Translations under genes and position numbers: made by a program
The notes under the pieces: generated by a model
Told to the model about the DNA's origin: nothing
The model's input: only the letters and a program-made list of their open reading frames with translations
Database searches by the model: none
DNA from: Zerene cesonia
Lineage: Eukaryota; Arthropoda; Insecta; Lepidoptera; Pieridae
Assembly (NCBI RefSeq): GCF_012273895.1
Contig: NC_052119.1
Location: forward strand, 6,705,990 to 6,769,989
Length of the DNA stretch: 64,000 bases
Reading direction: 5' to 3'
Part shown: piece after piece, positions 40,001 to 50,059 of the stretch
Layout of the letters: every line of letters begins with the position of its first letter
Position numbering within the stretch: position 1 is the stretch's first letter

Positions 40001-43000
40001 TTTATCAAAGTGTCATTACTACATTTTTAACAGATTTAATTAATATATACTCCTTTTAAAAAGTGATAAATAAATTTGTGTATGTTACCATTAATTGATG
40101 TTACAGTAGAAATACAAACATATACGCAACCAAACATCTTGGGACACTATTAAGCAATCCTGTACCGGTCCACTAGTCTAACTATCTACTGTAGTTATTA
40201 GTTATCTATACTAATACAAGAAAGCTGAAGGGTTTGTTTGGTTCAACTCGCTAATCTTATGAACTAATGGTCCGATTTGAAAAATTCTTTCAGTGTTAAA
40301 TAGCCCATTTATCGAGAAAAATTATAGGCTATATAATTTGTACCACGGGCAAAGCCGGGGCGGATTGTATATAGTATTTTATATTTTTTCCATTAGGCTG
40401 TAGGAGTAACACCCCCTTCACCGTTCTACGTCGAAGAATGTGAGAGCTGTCTAGAGCTCCTATACGATGTTGGTCTCGACAAGTACTTGGCTTCCTGGTT
40501 CCAATCCAACTCTCAGCCGCAGCTGCAACTATCTCCCGCGACTCTTACTAAGCATGGGAGGAAGAAGGAAGGATGTGAGACATGGCTTTATTAAATTAAT
40601 CACTAGGTTTCTACTATTTCACGCTGCTTATCTGTGCGGGTATTGTAGTTTCCCGGTACAAACGGACCCAATATGTGCCGAAGCGTGCTCGACCCTAAAA
40701 TTCTTGAACATTCCTTATGTGAACAGTTTATTTTAATAAAAATTTCTTGTAACAATGTATAAATTTACAATCTTTGCTACGCAGACTTATATATACCTGA
40801 AAAGCAATTACTGATTATGACCTCCATGGTACAGTGGTTAACTCGCGAGCGTAGAACCGATGGGTCTTGGTTTCGATTCCCGGTGGGGACGCACCATAAA
40901 AAAAACGTCTCGGTCTGGGAGGACACAGAAGGCTGATCACCTACTTGTCCATAAAAAAAATCGATCAGTGAAACAGATGTATATCATCTGCCCCATACCC
41001 CAGTAGGGGACACTGGACTTCACTTTAATCAATTACTGTTTTTATCTTAATATATATACTCAGCAATAATATCCTTATTACTAATTTTCAGCTATAAAGT
41101 CAGATATCATCAGATCAGCGACACTCAAACTGTCCAAATCTCAATTAGATATAAAACGACGTCACAATTCCTCCGAACACATAAATGCAAACTCCAACGA
41201 AAGTTCAATGCAAATGGCGCACAGTACGAGCCATCACAATCTATATTCTAATAAGTATAGACATTCTAGTTTGGATGTGAGTTATTCAGAAGATTCCGGC
41301 AGTGTTAAGAGTACCAGGTATTTTTCTTGGTTATAAAGTAGGTAGATGAATTTTATATATAATTTCATCAGAGACAACTCTTATAATTTTTTTGGAATAA
41401 AAGTTTAATTCATAATTTTAAAAGTTTGAATCGTAAATATGATGAGAATGACTCTTAAAGGATATGAAACTAGCTGCACTCCCCGGCTCCGCCCGGGCTT
41501 TTATCTATCGTAATTGAAATAATATTAAGTATCCTATCTTTTAAGTTGGATCATACTGCACTGCATGGTGTGCAAATTTGATTAAAATCGGTTGAGTTGT
41601 TTAGGAGTCCATCGCGAACAAACAATGTTACACGTAATTTATATTAAGATTGGTACTTTAGAATTCAAGGAGCATCGTTTATAAGAGTATCATATTTAAT
41701 ACTGCTTTTGATTTCGTACTATTTTTTTTTTATTGATACAAAATAGTTTTATAGTTTTTTCGTTAAAGCATTATTGTATCATCATCAGCCCATATATGTT
41801 CCCACTGCTGGGACACAGGCCTCCTATGAGGGTTTAGGCCATAATCCACCACGCTGGCCAAGTGCGGGTTGGCAGATGTCACATGTCGTCAAACTTTTGA
41901 TTCTTGTACATGCCGGTTTCCTCACGATGTTTTCCTTCACCGTTTTAAGCAGTGGTGATGTTATCCACATGTGCAGATAAATTGAAAAATCAATTTATTT
42001 CCATATATTACGATAAAAAGCATTATTGTATAATTTTAGTGAAGTAAGCGAAGATCGTGTAGTGGGTAGAAGAGCGGATAGAGAACAAAAGAGTCGGCGG
42101 GAGTCATCCGGTTCGGATTCCGATTGGGATAAACAGGTGATTCGAATCATATTGTAATTTTTAGTTCATCCAATTTTCTACTATTTTTTACTATATTTGC
42201 TATATTTTTACTGCTATTATGTTTTCTTTCTCAAAAAATTATAGAAGAAGTTAACATAAGAAACCGTTCGCGTGGACTTCCGCTGCGTATATTGTTTAGC
42301 TAATAAATTACATTTTTACTATTGCAATTAGTTAAAACTATAGTCAACATACACTATGAGTTATTCAATTTGATTCCTCATCAAGAAAATATGTTTTTTC
42401 TACGAACTATAGCGCATTAAAGTTATGGTGTTGGTTTTAAAAACTATAATCGTATGTATTAAAATAATAATTATAATCCCCATTGTTTTTATCAGGACGG
42501 TAGCAGATCCAGCAATTTTGATGTTTCCGACATAAGAAAATCTTTACTCAGTGAATTAGACAATGTTACGGTCCACAGGTAAGTTATTTTTTTTTTTTTT
42601 ATCTATTATCCTTTATCAAGAGTAAAAAGAAGTAGAAAACTAGATTTTCTTATCATTTGTGCAATAAGTGCTAGTTTATCAGTTATCCATGTAAATATAT
42701 AACGAAGTGAGAGCGAAATGTTTAAAAATCGTTTTTCTAATTAGTGTGATAAGAGCTTGTTTATCAGGAAAGTATACCATCCTACTAATATTATAAATGC
42801 GAAAGTTTGTAAGGATGTGTGTGTGTTTATTACTCTTTCACGCAAAAACTACTGAACCGACTGCAATGAAATTTGTTACGTAGACAGCTGGACAACTGGA
42901 ACGACATATAGGCAACTTTTTATCCCGATATCCTTACCGGATACGGGTGAAACCGCGGGGCGCAGCCAGTATACCATAATACAGTCTATAAATTATTACT

Positions 43001-45287
43001 TTTTTTCAGAATAACAGCTGGTGAAGAAAATGTGTTATTTAACTTCGTTAACCTGGAGCTAGACCGCGGTGTGCTCCTAGCTCCCGTCACAAGTGTTGAG
43101 AGTCAAGCGAATAATGCTCTTTATTCATATATTTTGAAGACATTCAGGGCCGCTTGTAAGAAGATACATGAATTATTACAGCATGGTATAAAGTGAGTAC
43201 GGTTAGCAATGTTTTTAGTTTTAGTTGAGTTATTGTATGACGAATTCGTTTTTCACACAACTAATTGGAGAGAAATAAAAATTAAAAACTTTTTAACGGA
43301 TTTTAAACGCGATTTATATGTATGTCTGACCTGGGGTTTTAAGACCACCAAAAGACCAGAAGACACTATCAGCCAATACTGCCAACATCCAGAAAAAATA
43401 CTCCACCATAAACCAACTGCGGAGAAATAGGTGGAGGTAGTTCACAAACAACAATTTTTGTATGACCTTCAAGACATGTAACATCTCAGTCTCCCCGTGA
43501 CCACGCTCGCTGTAGAGTGTTCGAAACGTCGGGTTAATAATATAATGAATAAATCGCGTTTAAAACCCGTTAAAAAGTTTTTGATTTCTAAATGTATAAT
43601 ACTCGCGTAAAATCAAACACTAGAAGATAGAAATTAAAAAAATTGTTTATCATTTATTCAAATGTGATGATTTGAAATATGATTAGGTTCATATTGAGGT
43701 ATCTGTATCAAACAATAATAAGTGGATCATACTAGTCTTGGTTGAGTTATTCATATTAAAGTTAAAACCTACCAAAAAAAAACAGGTGTGTGTGCGATTC
43801 ACACATTATAGAAGTGAAACTTCAGTAAATCGACAAAGGAATGCGATGAATATATATAAAATACAAAATAATATGTATTTTTCTGTCTCAGTCTTTGCCG
43901 GCTTCATTCTACACATTTTTGTATTTGTGTCTCATACCTGTCGCTTTTTCCGTTGCATCAGGTTTGAAATCACAACGATTCTAAAGAAGTTTCACTTCAA
44001 AATTAATCTTTAATTGAATTGATTTCACAACTCACTATTCCATCAAGAAGTTTGTTATTAAATTTTATGTTAAAAAAAATCAAGGTTTAAAAATAATCAC
44101 GCGCCGTCGAATCAAATGAATAAAATTCTGGTCGCCGTGAAAGAATATGGGATGCTGTTCGAAGTGCCGAGCGATGTGTTGGCCGAGTGCGGACTGAATA
44201 AGAAGAATTCTGAACCGTTTTGCTTTTGGGTTGTTGGGTATGTGCCGTTTTATATAAAAATAACTGTAATGGGTAAAAAACGGTATTTTGTACATTGCTA
44301 CATTTATAAGATATTTACAGAGATTAATCGATATTAGTTCTTAAATATTCTTATTGTAAATAAGAGAATTAGATTCTATTGTGAGTGAAATGTCCACGCA
44401 AAATTAATAGTTAAGACCCGTGTCCCCTACTGGGGTATGGGGCAGATGATGTACATCTGTTTCACTGATCGATTTTCTTTATGGACAAGTAGGTGATCAG
44501 CCTTCTGTGTCCTGCCAGACCGAGACAATTTTTTTTGTTATTGTCCCCACCGGGAATCAAACCCAGGACCCCTCGGTTCTACGCTCACGCGTTTACCACT
44601 GTACCAAGGAGGCGTCCACGCAAAATTAATAAATCTAAAATATTAAGAACCAGTAACACAGCTTCATGATATACATTCCGTTTGGCTCATCCGTGCTTGT
44701 GAAAACTGAAGTTCCATATCCTCTCCTCTTTTTCACTGATCGATGTCTGTTGCCTTCTGTGTCCTGTCAGACCGAGACATTTTTTTTTCTGTAGTCCCCG
44801 CCGGGAATCGAACCCAGGACCCCTCGGATCCACATTCACGCATTCACAATTATTGTCCTAAGTCCTATAATGTATGAAAATTTACGTCATAAAGCAAGCG
44901 AGAAAATACTATCAGGGACATAATTCGCTAGCGAGCTTTTGCCCGCGGCTCCACACGCGTTAATATCGGAGTAGTTTAATAGATATTATTATCCATATAA
45001 AACTTCCCCTTGAATCTCTATCACTATCTTTAAAAAAACTCATCAAAATCCGTTGCGTAGGTTTGAAGATATAAGCATACAACATAAGGACTTAGGAACA
45101 GAGAAAGCGACTTTGTTTTATACTATGTAGTGATGATTCGAATAATAATCGATGAGGCACTTAAATAAATAATGATTACAGGCGTGTATTCAGCGAGCCC
45201 GAGCCGAGAGAACTATACGTGTGTTACCACGAATCGGTGCCTCAAGATCTCACTGAAATCGCCTATTTGTTATCTTATTTGGAATGA
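37032..45287 (+). CDS. in: inturned (planar cell polarity / ciliogenesis effector), complete
   Basis: Inturned works with Fuzzy and Fritz (CPLANE complex) to restrict wing-hair initiation and to support ciliogenesis. Coding exons: 37032-37132, 37223-37395, 37677-37780, 37871-38788, 39137-39378, 39712-39802, 40397-40574, 41092-41317, 42040-42136, 42496-42578, 43010-43192, 44085-44237, 45182-45287. Phases agree throughout: 2655 nt, 884 codons plus stop. The family N-terminal motif is at PEWDSDVGEDGEL. A PDZ-like region follows (about residues 130-210, GYLLQKINGIEV), then a longin-type region (VLYCYPRPFN.., VKRTIQDIVRILEFLYGSL), then a conserved segment ending VVIWREVF. The C-terminus GRVFSEPEPRELYVCYHESV matches vertebrate INTU. 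Residues 600-740 are Ser/Arg/Asp-rich and poorly conserved. The acceptor at 44085 has a weak pyrimidine tract. Length is close to that of fly and human orthologues. Confidence 0.92.
40205..40374 (+). mobile_element. Helitron-like element, second subfamily, in inturned intron 6
   Basis: Starts A|TC at 40205. The interior 'AATTATAGGCTATATAATTT' and 'CCACGGGCAAAGCCGGGGCG' matches 33387-33555. The 3' end has drifted from CTAG to ATAG. It ends 22 bases before the next exon. Confidence 0.65.
40815..41028 (+). mobile_element. tRNA-derived SINE, second family, in inturned intron 7
   Basis: A box TGGTACAGTGG and a B box with one extra T (GGTTTCGATTCCC) are followed by 'GTCTCGGTCTGGGAGGACAC' and ending 'CCCCATACCCCAGTAGGGGA'. 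A 9-base direct repeat CAATTACTG flanks it (40806-40814 and 41029-41037). Same family as 44410-44613 and 44729-44860. Confidence 0.8.
41470..41649 (-). mobile_element. Helitron-like element in inturned intron 8
   Basis: On the minus strand it starts A|TC near 41649 and ends CTAG at 41470, with GC-rich 'AGCCCGGGCGGAGCCGGGGA' upstream of CTAG. The internal 'AACTCAACCGATTTTAATC' block is the usual strand-complement of this group. Confidence 0.65.
41779..42016 (-). mobile_element. 5'-truncated copy of the (TGA)n SINE
   Basis: Minus-strand copy of the element at 14507-14814. It lacks the tRNA head and is bounded by a perfect 14-base duplication AAAGCATTATTGTA at 41765-41778 and 42017-42030. It lies in inturned intron 8, and the right-hand duplication ends ten bases before the start of exon 9. 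Confidence 0.88.
42780..42969 (+). mobile_element. non-autonomous Helitron-like element in inturned intron 10
   Basis: Starts A|TC (42780), 'CTACTAATATTATAAATGCG', and ends GGGGCGCAGCCAG|T (CTAG drifted to CCAG). It lies 40 bases upstream of the acceptor of the exon at 43010. Confidence 0.8.
43320..43620 (+). repeat. dispersed repeat fragment in inturned intron 11
   Basis: Contains 'GACCACCAAAAGACCAGAAG' and later 'GTGTTCGAAACGTCGGGTTA' followed by 'AATGAATAAATCGCGTTTAA'. The last block is shared with 10193-10285. It looks like the 3' region of a retroelement; no coding part is recognisable. Confidence 0.5.
44410..44613 (-). mobile_element. tRNA-derived SINE, second family, full length
   Basis: Minus-strand copy of the 40815 family with A box TGGTACAGTGG and B box GGTTTGATTCC. 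It is bounded by a perfect 18-base target duplication beginning GTCCACGCAAAA (44392-44409 and 44614-44631). It lies in inturned intron 12. Confidence 0.9.
44729..44860 (-). mobile_element. SINE fragment, second family
   Basis: Carries 'CCGAGACA', the B box GGTTCGATTCCCGGCGGGGA (minus strand) and 'TCCTGTCAGACC', about 120 bases from the full copy at 44410-44613. It is older and internally shortened. Confidence 0.75.
44928..45133 (-). mobile_element. Helitron-like element in inturned intron 12
   Basis: On the minus strand it starts A|TC at 45133 with 'ACTACATAGTATAAAACAAA' and ends CTAG at 44928. The left end differs from other copies, so it is another subfamily. Confidence 0.6.
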
Positions 45288-45349
45288 GTTTTAAGGAATT
45301 AAAAAAAAATTGTTATTATGATCATGTGACTTTAATATAAATTATGCGT

Positions 45350-45355
45350 AATAAA
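45350..45355 (+). terminator. poly(A) signal AATAAA of inturned
   Basis: AATAAA begins 62 bases after the inturned stop codon, in the right orientation, with no other strong candidate closer. Confidence 0.6.
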
Positions 45356-45469
45356 GCCCTAGTTATAAGCTGATTTTATAATAAATGTATGCACAATCCG
45401 TCCTTAAAATGTGATATTTTTGTAAGTTTTTTGTATGTATAATATACATTATTTTAATTGTTCCTTTGA

Positions 45470-45690
45470 ACAACGCCCGCTCCTTCGCAAGCGTAGTAAG
45501 AAAACATAGATAAGACGGAGTTTTACCCACACAATTCCCCTTCTCATGAGTTTTCCGGGATAAAAACTATCCTATGTCCTTTCTCGTATCTCAAGCTATA
45601 TCTCAACCAAATTTAATGTAAATCGGTTCAGTGCTTAAGGCTCGAGGAAGGAGGTCTGTCTTCCGCATTTGTAATATTAGTAATATTGTG
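45470..45690 (-). mobile_element. Helitron-like remnant
   Basis: A minus-strand fragment with 'CCCGGAAAACTCATGAGAAG' and 'CTTACGCTTGCGAAGGAGCG', of the same broad CTAG family, with eroded ends. Confidence 0.45.
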
Positions 45691-46009
45691 TATAACGAAT
45701 GACATATTATATGTCTTAATATAGTCTTCCATAAAAGTACATTTGCTAGTTTATAAGTGTAAGATGAAAATAAAAACGATGCAAATCATTTATAAATTTC
45801 TTTTGTTTTCATCCAAGTTTCCTCTGATAATTGGTTGGGTGGTTCAACGTGTACTTCAAAACAAATCTTGGCGTTTTATTGCTTACTATATTCTCTACAA
45901 CGTATACAGGACGAAATGATCCATAGATAATTTACTACTCTAATAATATTAATCCAAAGTTGACAAGTATAGAAGGACTGACAAAAAGTCTTAAATAAAT
46001 TAATTTTGA

Positions 46010-46092
46010 CGGAGCTGGATCCCTACGAAATTTTCTCACTATCATATTGCCGACGACACCGTCCTTTCTTTTAAATGTGACAATGTGACCAA
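46010..46092 (-). pseudogene. LINE reverse transcriptase fragment, distal part
   Basis: On the minus strand it reads (G)HIVTFKRKDGVVGNMIVRKF, the continuation of the segment at 47318-47462. The two pieces are separated by the long-TIR transposon at 46093-47317. Together they form the region after the RT catalytic core of a non-LTR element. Confidence 0.75.
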
Positions 46093-47317
46093 TAGACCGG
46101 GAGATGGTGACACAAATTACTAGGTCATTTGTACCAGTATGGCGGTTCTTCAGTGGTCTAATTACGNNNNNNNNNNNNNNNNNNNNNNNNNNNNNNNNNN
46201 NNNNNNNNNNNNNNNNNNNNNNNNNNNNNNNNNNNNNNNNNNNNNNNNNNNNNNNNNNNNNNNNNNNNNNNNNNNNNNNNNNNNNNNNNNNNNNNNNNNN
46301 NNNNNNNNNNNNNNNNNNNNNNNNNNNNNNNNNNNNNNNNNNNNNNNNNNNNNNNNNNNNNNNNNNNNNNNNNNNNNNNNNNNNNNNNNNNNNNNNNNNN
46401 NNNNNNNNNNNNNNNNNNNNNNNNNNNNNNNNNNNNNNNNNNNNNNNNNNNNNNNNNNNNNNNNNNNNNNNNNNNNNNNNNNNNNNNNNNNNNNNNNNNN
46501 NNNNNNNNNNNNNNNNNNNNNNNNNNNNNNNNNNNNNNNNNNNNNNNNNNNNNNNNNNNNNNNNNNNNNNNNNNNNNNNNNNNNNNNNNNNNNNNNNNNN
46601 NNNNNNNNNNNNNNNNNNNNNNNNNNNNNNNNNNNNNNNNNNNNNNNNNNNNNNNNNNNNNNNNNNNNNNNNNNNNNNNNNNNNNNNNNNNNNNNNNNNN
46701 NNNNNNNNNNNNNNNNNNNNNNNNNNNNNNNNNNNNNNNNNNNNNNNNNNNNNNNNNNNNNNNNNNNNNNNNNNNNNNNNNNNNNNNNNNNNNNNNNNNN
46801 NNNNNNNNNNNNNNNNNNNNNNNNNNNNNNNNNNNNNNNNNNNNNNNNNNNNNNNNNNNNNNNNNNNNNNNNNNNNNNNNNNNNNNNNNNNNNNNNNNNN
46901 NNNNNNNNNNNNNNNNNNNNNNNNNNNNNNNNNNNNNNNNNNNNNNNNNNNNNNNNNNNNNNNNNNNNNNNNNNNNNNNNNNNNNNNNNNNNNNNNNNNN
47001 NNNNNNNNNNNNNNNNNNNNNNNNNNNNNNNNNNNNNNNNNNNNNNNNNNNNNNNNNNNNNNNNNNNNNNNNNNNNNNNNNNNNNNNNNNNNNNNNNNNN
47101 NNNNNNNNNNNNNNNNNNNNNNNNNNNNNNNNNNNNNNNNNNNNNNNNNNNNNNNNNNNNNNNNNNCGACGCGTTCGATTAACGCCCACGCGATTGGGCC
47201 GCCGGTGCGAGCGCTATGACCATCATTTTCCTTTTTGCCTTTACATAATTAGACCACTGAAGAACCGCCATACTGGTACAAATGACCTAGTAATTTGTGT
47301 CACCATCTCCCGGTCTA
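46093..47317. mobile_element. long-TIR DNA transposon, copy A (interior is an assembly gap)
   Basis: Both ends are TAGACCGGGAGATGGTGACA / its complement, in inverted orientation. At least 70 bases of terminal inverted repeat are visible on both sides. Comparison of its right arm (47167-47317) with the left arm of copy B (48439-48590) shows an arm of about 150 bases. It is flanked by a 3-base duplication CAA (46090-46092, 47318-47320), proven by the RT frame it interrupts. Superfamily unknown: CAA and ATA targets do not fit PIF/Harbinger TWA. No transposase is visible. Confidence 0.85.
46167..47166. other. assembly gap (1000 N) inside transposon copy A
   Basis: Exactly 1000 N, a placeholder. 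It begins 74 bases inside one arm of the inverted repeat, a typical place for short-read assembly to fail. Confidence 0.95.
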
Positions 47318-47462
47318 CAAGATACTTGAAGCTATCTACTATTTTTATGGGCTGGCTATCAATGCAGACAGGTGGAATGTTTTCGGTTCCCTTTTCCGAT
47401 CTGAGTATTAACATTTCGGTCTTTTTAATGTTATCAATGTGCAAGAGCATATCTTTCACATA
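47318..47462 (-). pseudogene. LINE reverse transcriptase fragment, proximal part
   Basis: Minus strand: 'KTEMLILRSEKGTENIPPV' then 'IVDSFKYL', typical of the stretch after the RT catalytic motif in lepidopteran non-LTR elements. It continues at 46092 after the inserted transposon is removed. An isolated, inactive fragment. Confidence 0.8.
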
Positions 47463-47841
47463 TCATTAATCTGAAATTCATTTTTGCCAAATACGGACGT
47501 GAAGAATTACTTTTCAAAATCATTTTACTAGGATATGAGTTTTTTAAATATCCATACGGGTACGATTACGATTTTCGAAACCCAGCCAAAAATAAAATAG
47601 TACCTAATTGACCAAAAGGCACGGGTCAAGAAGACAATATTACGGATTTTTTTTTTCTTCCTGACAATTTCAATTCGATGTCCGTTACATTTTCTTCTGG
47701 CACAAAATTCAAAATATCTAGTTACTTGTCCTTATATTTACAACCACAGAAATGTTCAAGAAATTCTTTTAACTCCCAATAATTCAAGATCTTTATGGAG
47801 AAATTTTCAATCTAAAATATCATTTAAAGAGATAATCTTCC

Positions 47842-48407
47842 ATGCAAAATGAAAATAGCGATGAATATGAATCAACCTCCTCTTTTATCACACCAAGAGC
47901 TCAAGAGAGTTCGTCTCAAAATAATGTTACTAAAAAACCCAGTTTGACCGAAACTGCTCCGGAATCATTTAACTTCGCGAAAACGTTAAAGGATCTGCAA
48001 TTTTCTGAGTGTCGCAATCACCTACAGCCCTGTTGTCATTTGCAAATGGTAGATTATTTTATTGCATTTACAGAATATGTTTATAAAAATATATGAGGTA
48101 CTAGCAGAACTGCTAGTGGACAAAAAATCAGTATTTCTGAAAGTTGTATGTTTTTTGGTACATAAGTTACATCACTGCCAGCCATCAAAATCCGTTCCGT
48201 GGTTTTAGCTTGAAAGTGTACCTAACTAAAATATATCCACACATGTTGATCTATAAAAAGGGATATAAATATACACCTACAATAAAAGGAACTAATAAGT
48301 GCTTGATTAATTTTCTTTATTCTTTTGGCGGAAACTTCACTTACTCCACAAAACTGATGAAACAAAATAATGTAATGTATGAGATTTATGTGTTGGATGA
48401 TCAATAG
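47842..48407 (+). pseudogene. coding-like segments in three frames, possible 5' exons of the unknown gene or a decayed copy
   Basis: An ATG frame at 47842-48096 is Ser/Thr/Glu-rich and then helical (..FNFAKTLKDLQ..). At 48074, just after a good acceptor (TTTATTGCATTTACAG), another frame reads MFIKIYEVLAELLVDKKSVF to about 48132 and meets a plausible donor (TTG|GTACAT, phase 0). A third frame runs 48203-48407. The exon at 48074-48133 would join in phase to the exon at 50060. How the 47842 frame would connect is unclear: its phase-0 donors are weak. Frame changes could also be indels. Function unknown. Confidence 0.3.
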
Positions 48408-48438
48408 TTTGGCTAATTTATTTGATAGTTATTGTATA

Positions 48439-49801
48439 TAGACCGGGAGATGGTGACACAAATTACTAGGTCATTTGTACCAGTATGGCGGTTCTTCAGT
48501 GGTCTAATTACGTAAAGGCAAAAAAGAAAATGATGGTCATAGCGCTCGCACCGGCGGCCCAATCGCGTGGGCGTTAATCGAACGCGTCTGATAAATAACG
48601 AGTGTCGAACGATTTGTTCCACAAAAATGCTTGTATTTTCAGATAGTCCAAAAAAAAGAAGTAGGCGGTAGCGTAATGCCATACTTCTCGGGTGTGACTT
48701 ACAGCCCGCCATACCTACGCGAATATATNNNNNNNNNNNNNNNNNNNNNNNNNNNNNNNNNNNNNNNNNNNNNNNNNNNNNNNNNNNNNNNNNNNNNNNN
48801 NNNNNNNNNNNNNNNNNNNNNNNNNNNNNNNNNNNNNNNNNNNNNNNNNNNNNNNNNNNNNNNNNNNNNNNNNNNNNNNNNNNNNNNNNNNNNNNNNNNN
48901 NNNNNNNNNNNNNNNNNNNNNNNNNNNNNNNNNNNNNNNNNNNNNNNNNNNNNNNNNNNNNNNNNNNNNNNNNNNNNNNNNNNNNNNNNNNNNNNNNNNN
49001 NNNNNNNNNNNNNNNNNNNNNNNNNNNNNNNNNNNNNNNNNNNNNNNNNNNNNNNNNNNNNNNNNNNNNNNNNNNNNNNNNNNNNNNNNNNNNNNNNNNN
49101 NNNNNNNNNNNNNNNNNNNNNNNNNNNNNNNNNNNNNNNNNNNNNNNNNNNNNNNNNNNNNNNNNNNNNNNNNNNNNNNNNNNNNNNNNNNNNNNNNNNN
49201 NNNNNNNNNNNNNNNNNNNNNNNNNNNNNNNNNNNNNNNNNNNNNNNNNNNNNNNNNNNNNNNNNNNNNNNNNNNNNNNNNNNNNNNNNNNNNNNNNNNN
49301 NNNNNNNNNNNNNNNNNNNNNNNNNNNNNNNNNNNNNNNNNNNNNNNNNNNNNNNNNNNNNNNNNNNNNNNNNNNNNNNNNNNNNNNNNNNNNNNNNNNN
49401 NNNNNNNNNNNNNNNNNNNNNNNNNNNNNNNNNNNNNNNNNNNNNNNNNNNNNNNNNNNNNNNNNNNNNNNNNNNNNNNNNNNNNNNNNNNNNNNNNNNN
49501 NNNNNNNNNNNNNNNNNNNNNNNNNNNNNNNNNNNNNNNNNNNNNNNNNNNNNNNNNNNNNNNNNNNNNNNNNNNNNNNNNNNNNNNNNNNNNNNNNNNN
49601 NNNNNNNNNNNNNNNNNNNNNNNNNNNNNNNNNNNNNNNNNNNNNNNNNNNNNNNNNNNNNNNNNNNNNNNNNNNNNNNNNNNNNNNNNNNNNNNNNNNN
49701 NNNNNNNNNNNNNNNNNNNNNNNNNNNNGTAATTAGACCACTGAAGAACCGCCATACTGGTACAAATGACCTAGTAATTTGTGTCACCATCTCCCGGTCT
49801 A
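48439..49801. mobile_element. long-TIR DNA transposon, copy B (interior partly an assembly gap)
   Basis: The same ends as copy A (TAGACCGGGAG...CTCCCGGTCTA), flanked by a 3-base duplication ATA (48436-48438, 49802-49804). The left arm matches the complement of the right arm of copy A over about 150 bases. Between 48591 and 48728 there is unique interior with an acceptor-like 'TTGTATTTTCAG' followed by 'ATAGTCCAAAAAAAAGAAGT'; no protein was recognised. Confidence 0.85.
48729..49728. other. assembly gap (1000 N) inside transposon copy B
   Basis: Exactly 1000 N, a placeholder. It ends 73 bases before the right end of the transposon. Confidence 0.95.
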
Positions 49802-50059
49802 ATAGGCCGTAGCAAATGGTTTGACATGTTTTATAGGTTAATGTGCTTACACGACACCAAAACTAATATTTTTAAAGGAACAACGGCCATTTATAAAAAG
49901 CAATAGATATTTTCTTTTTAATTGTAACACATAGAAGAGATTAGATCTCCCTCGCTCGCCGGATATACCCGACTTGTATTGCCATTATTTAACGTGTATA
50001 ACGTATCTATAGCTTTAAAAGATCTTAAGCATATATATATGATGAATTTACTCTTACAG

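Noticed and set aside
46104..47219. Open frames of 340-370 codons across the gap
   Set aside because: Almost entirely unknown residues from N bases; the ends are transposon inverted repeats. The same applies at 48631-49812 and 59887-61052.
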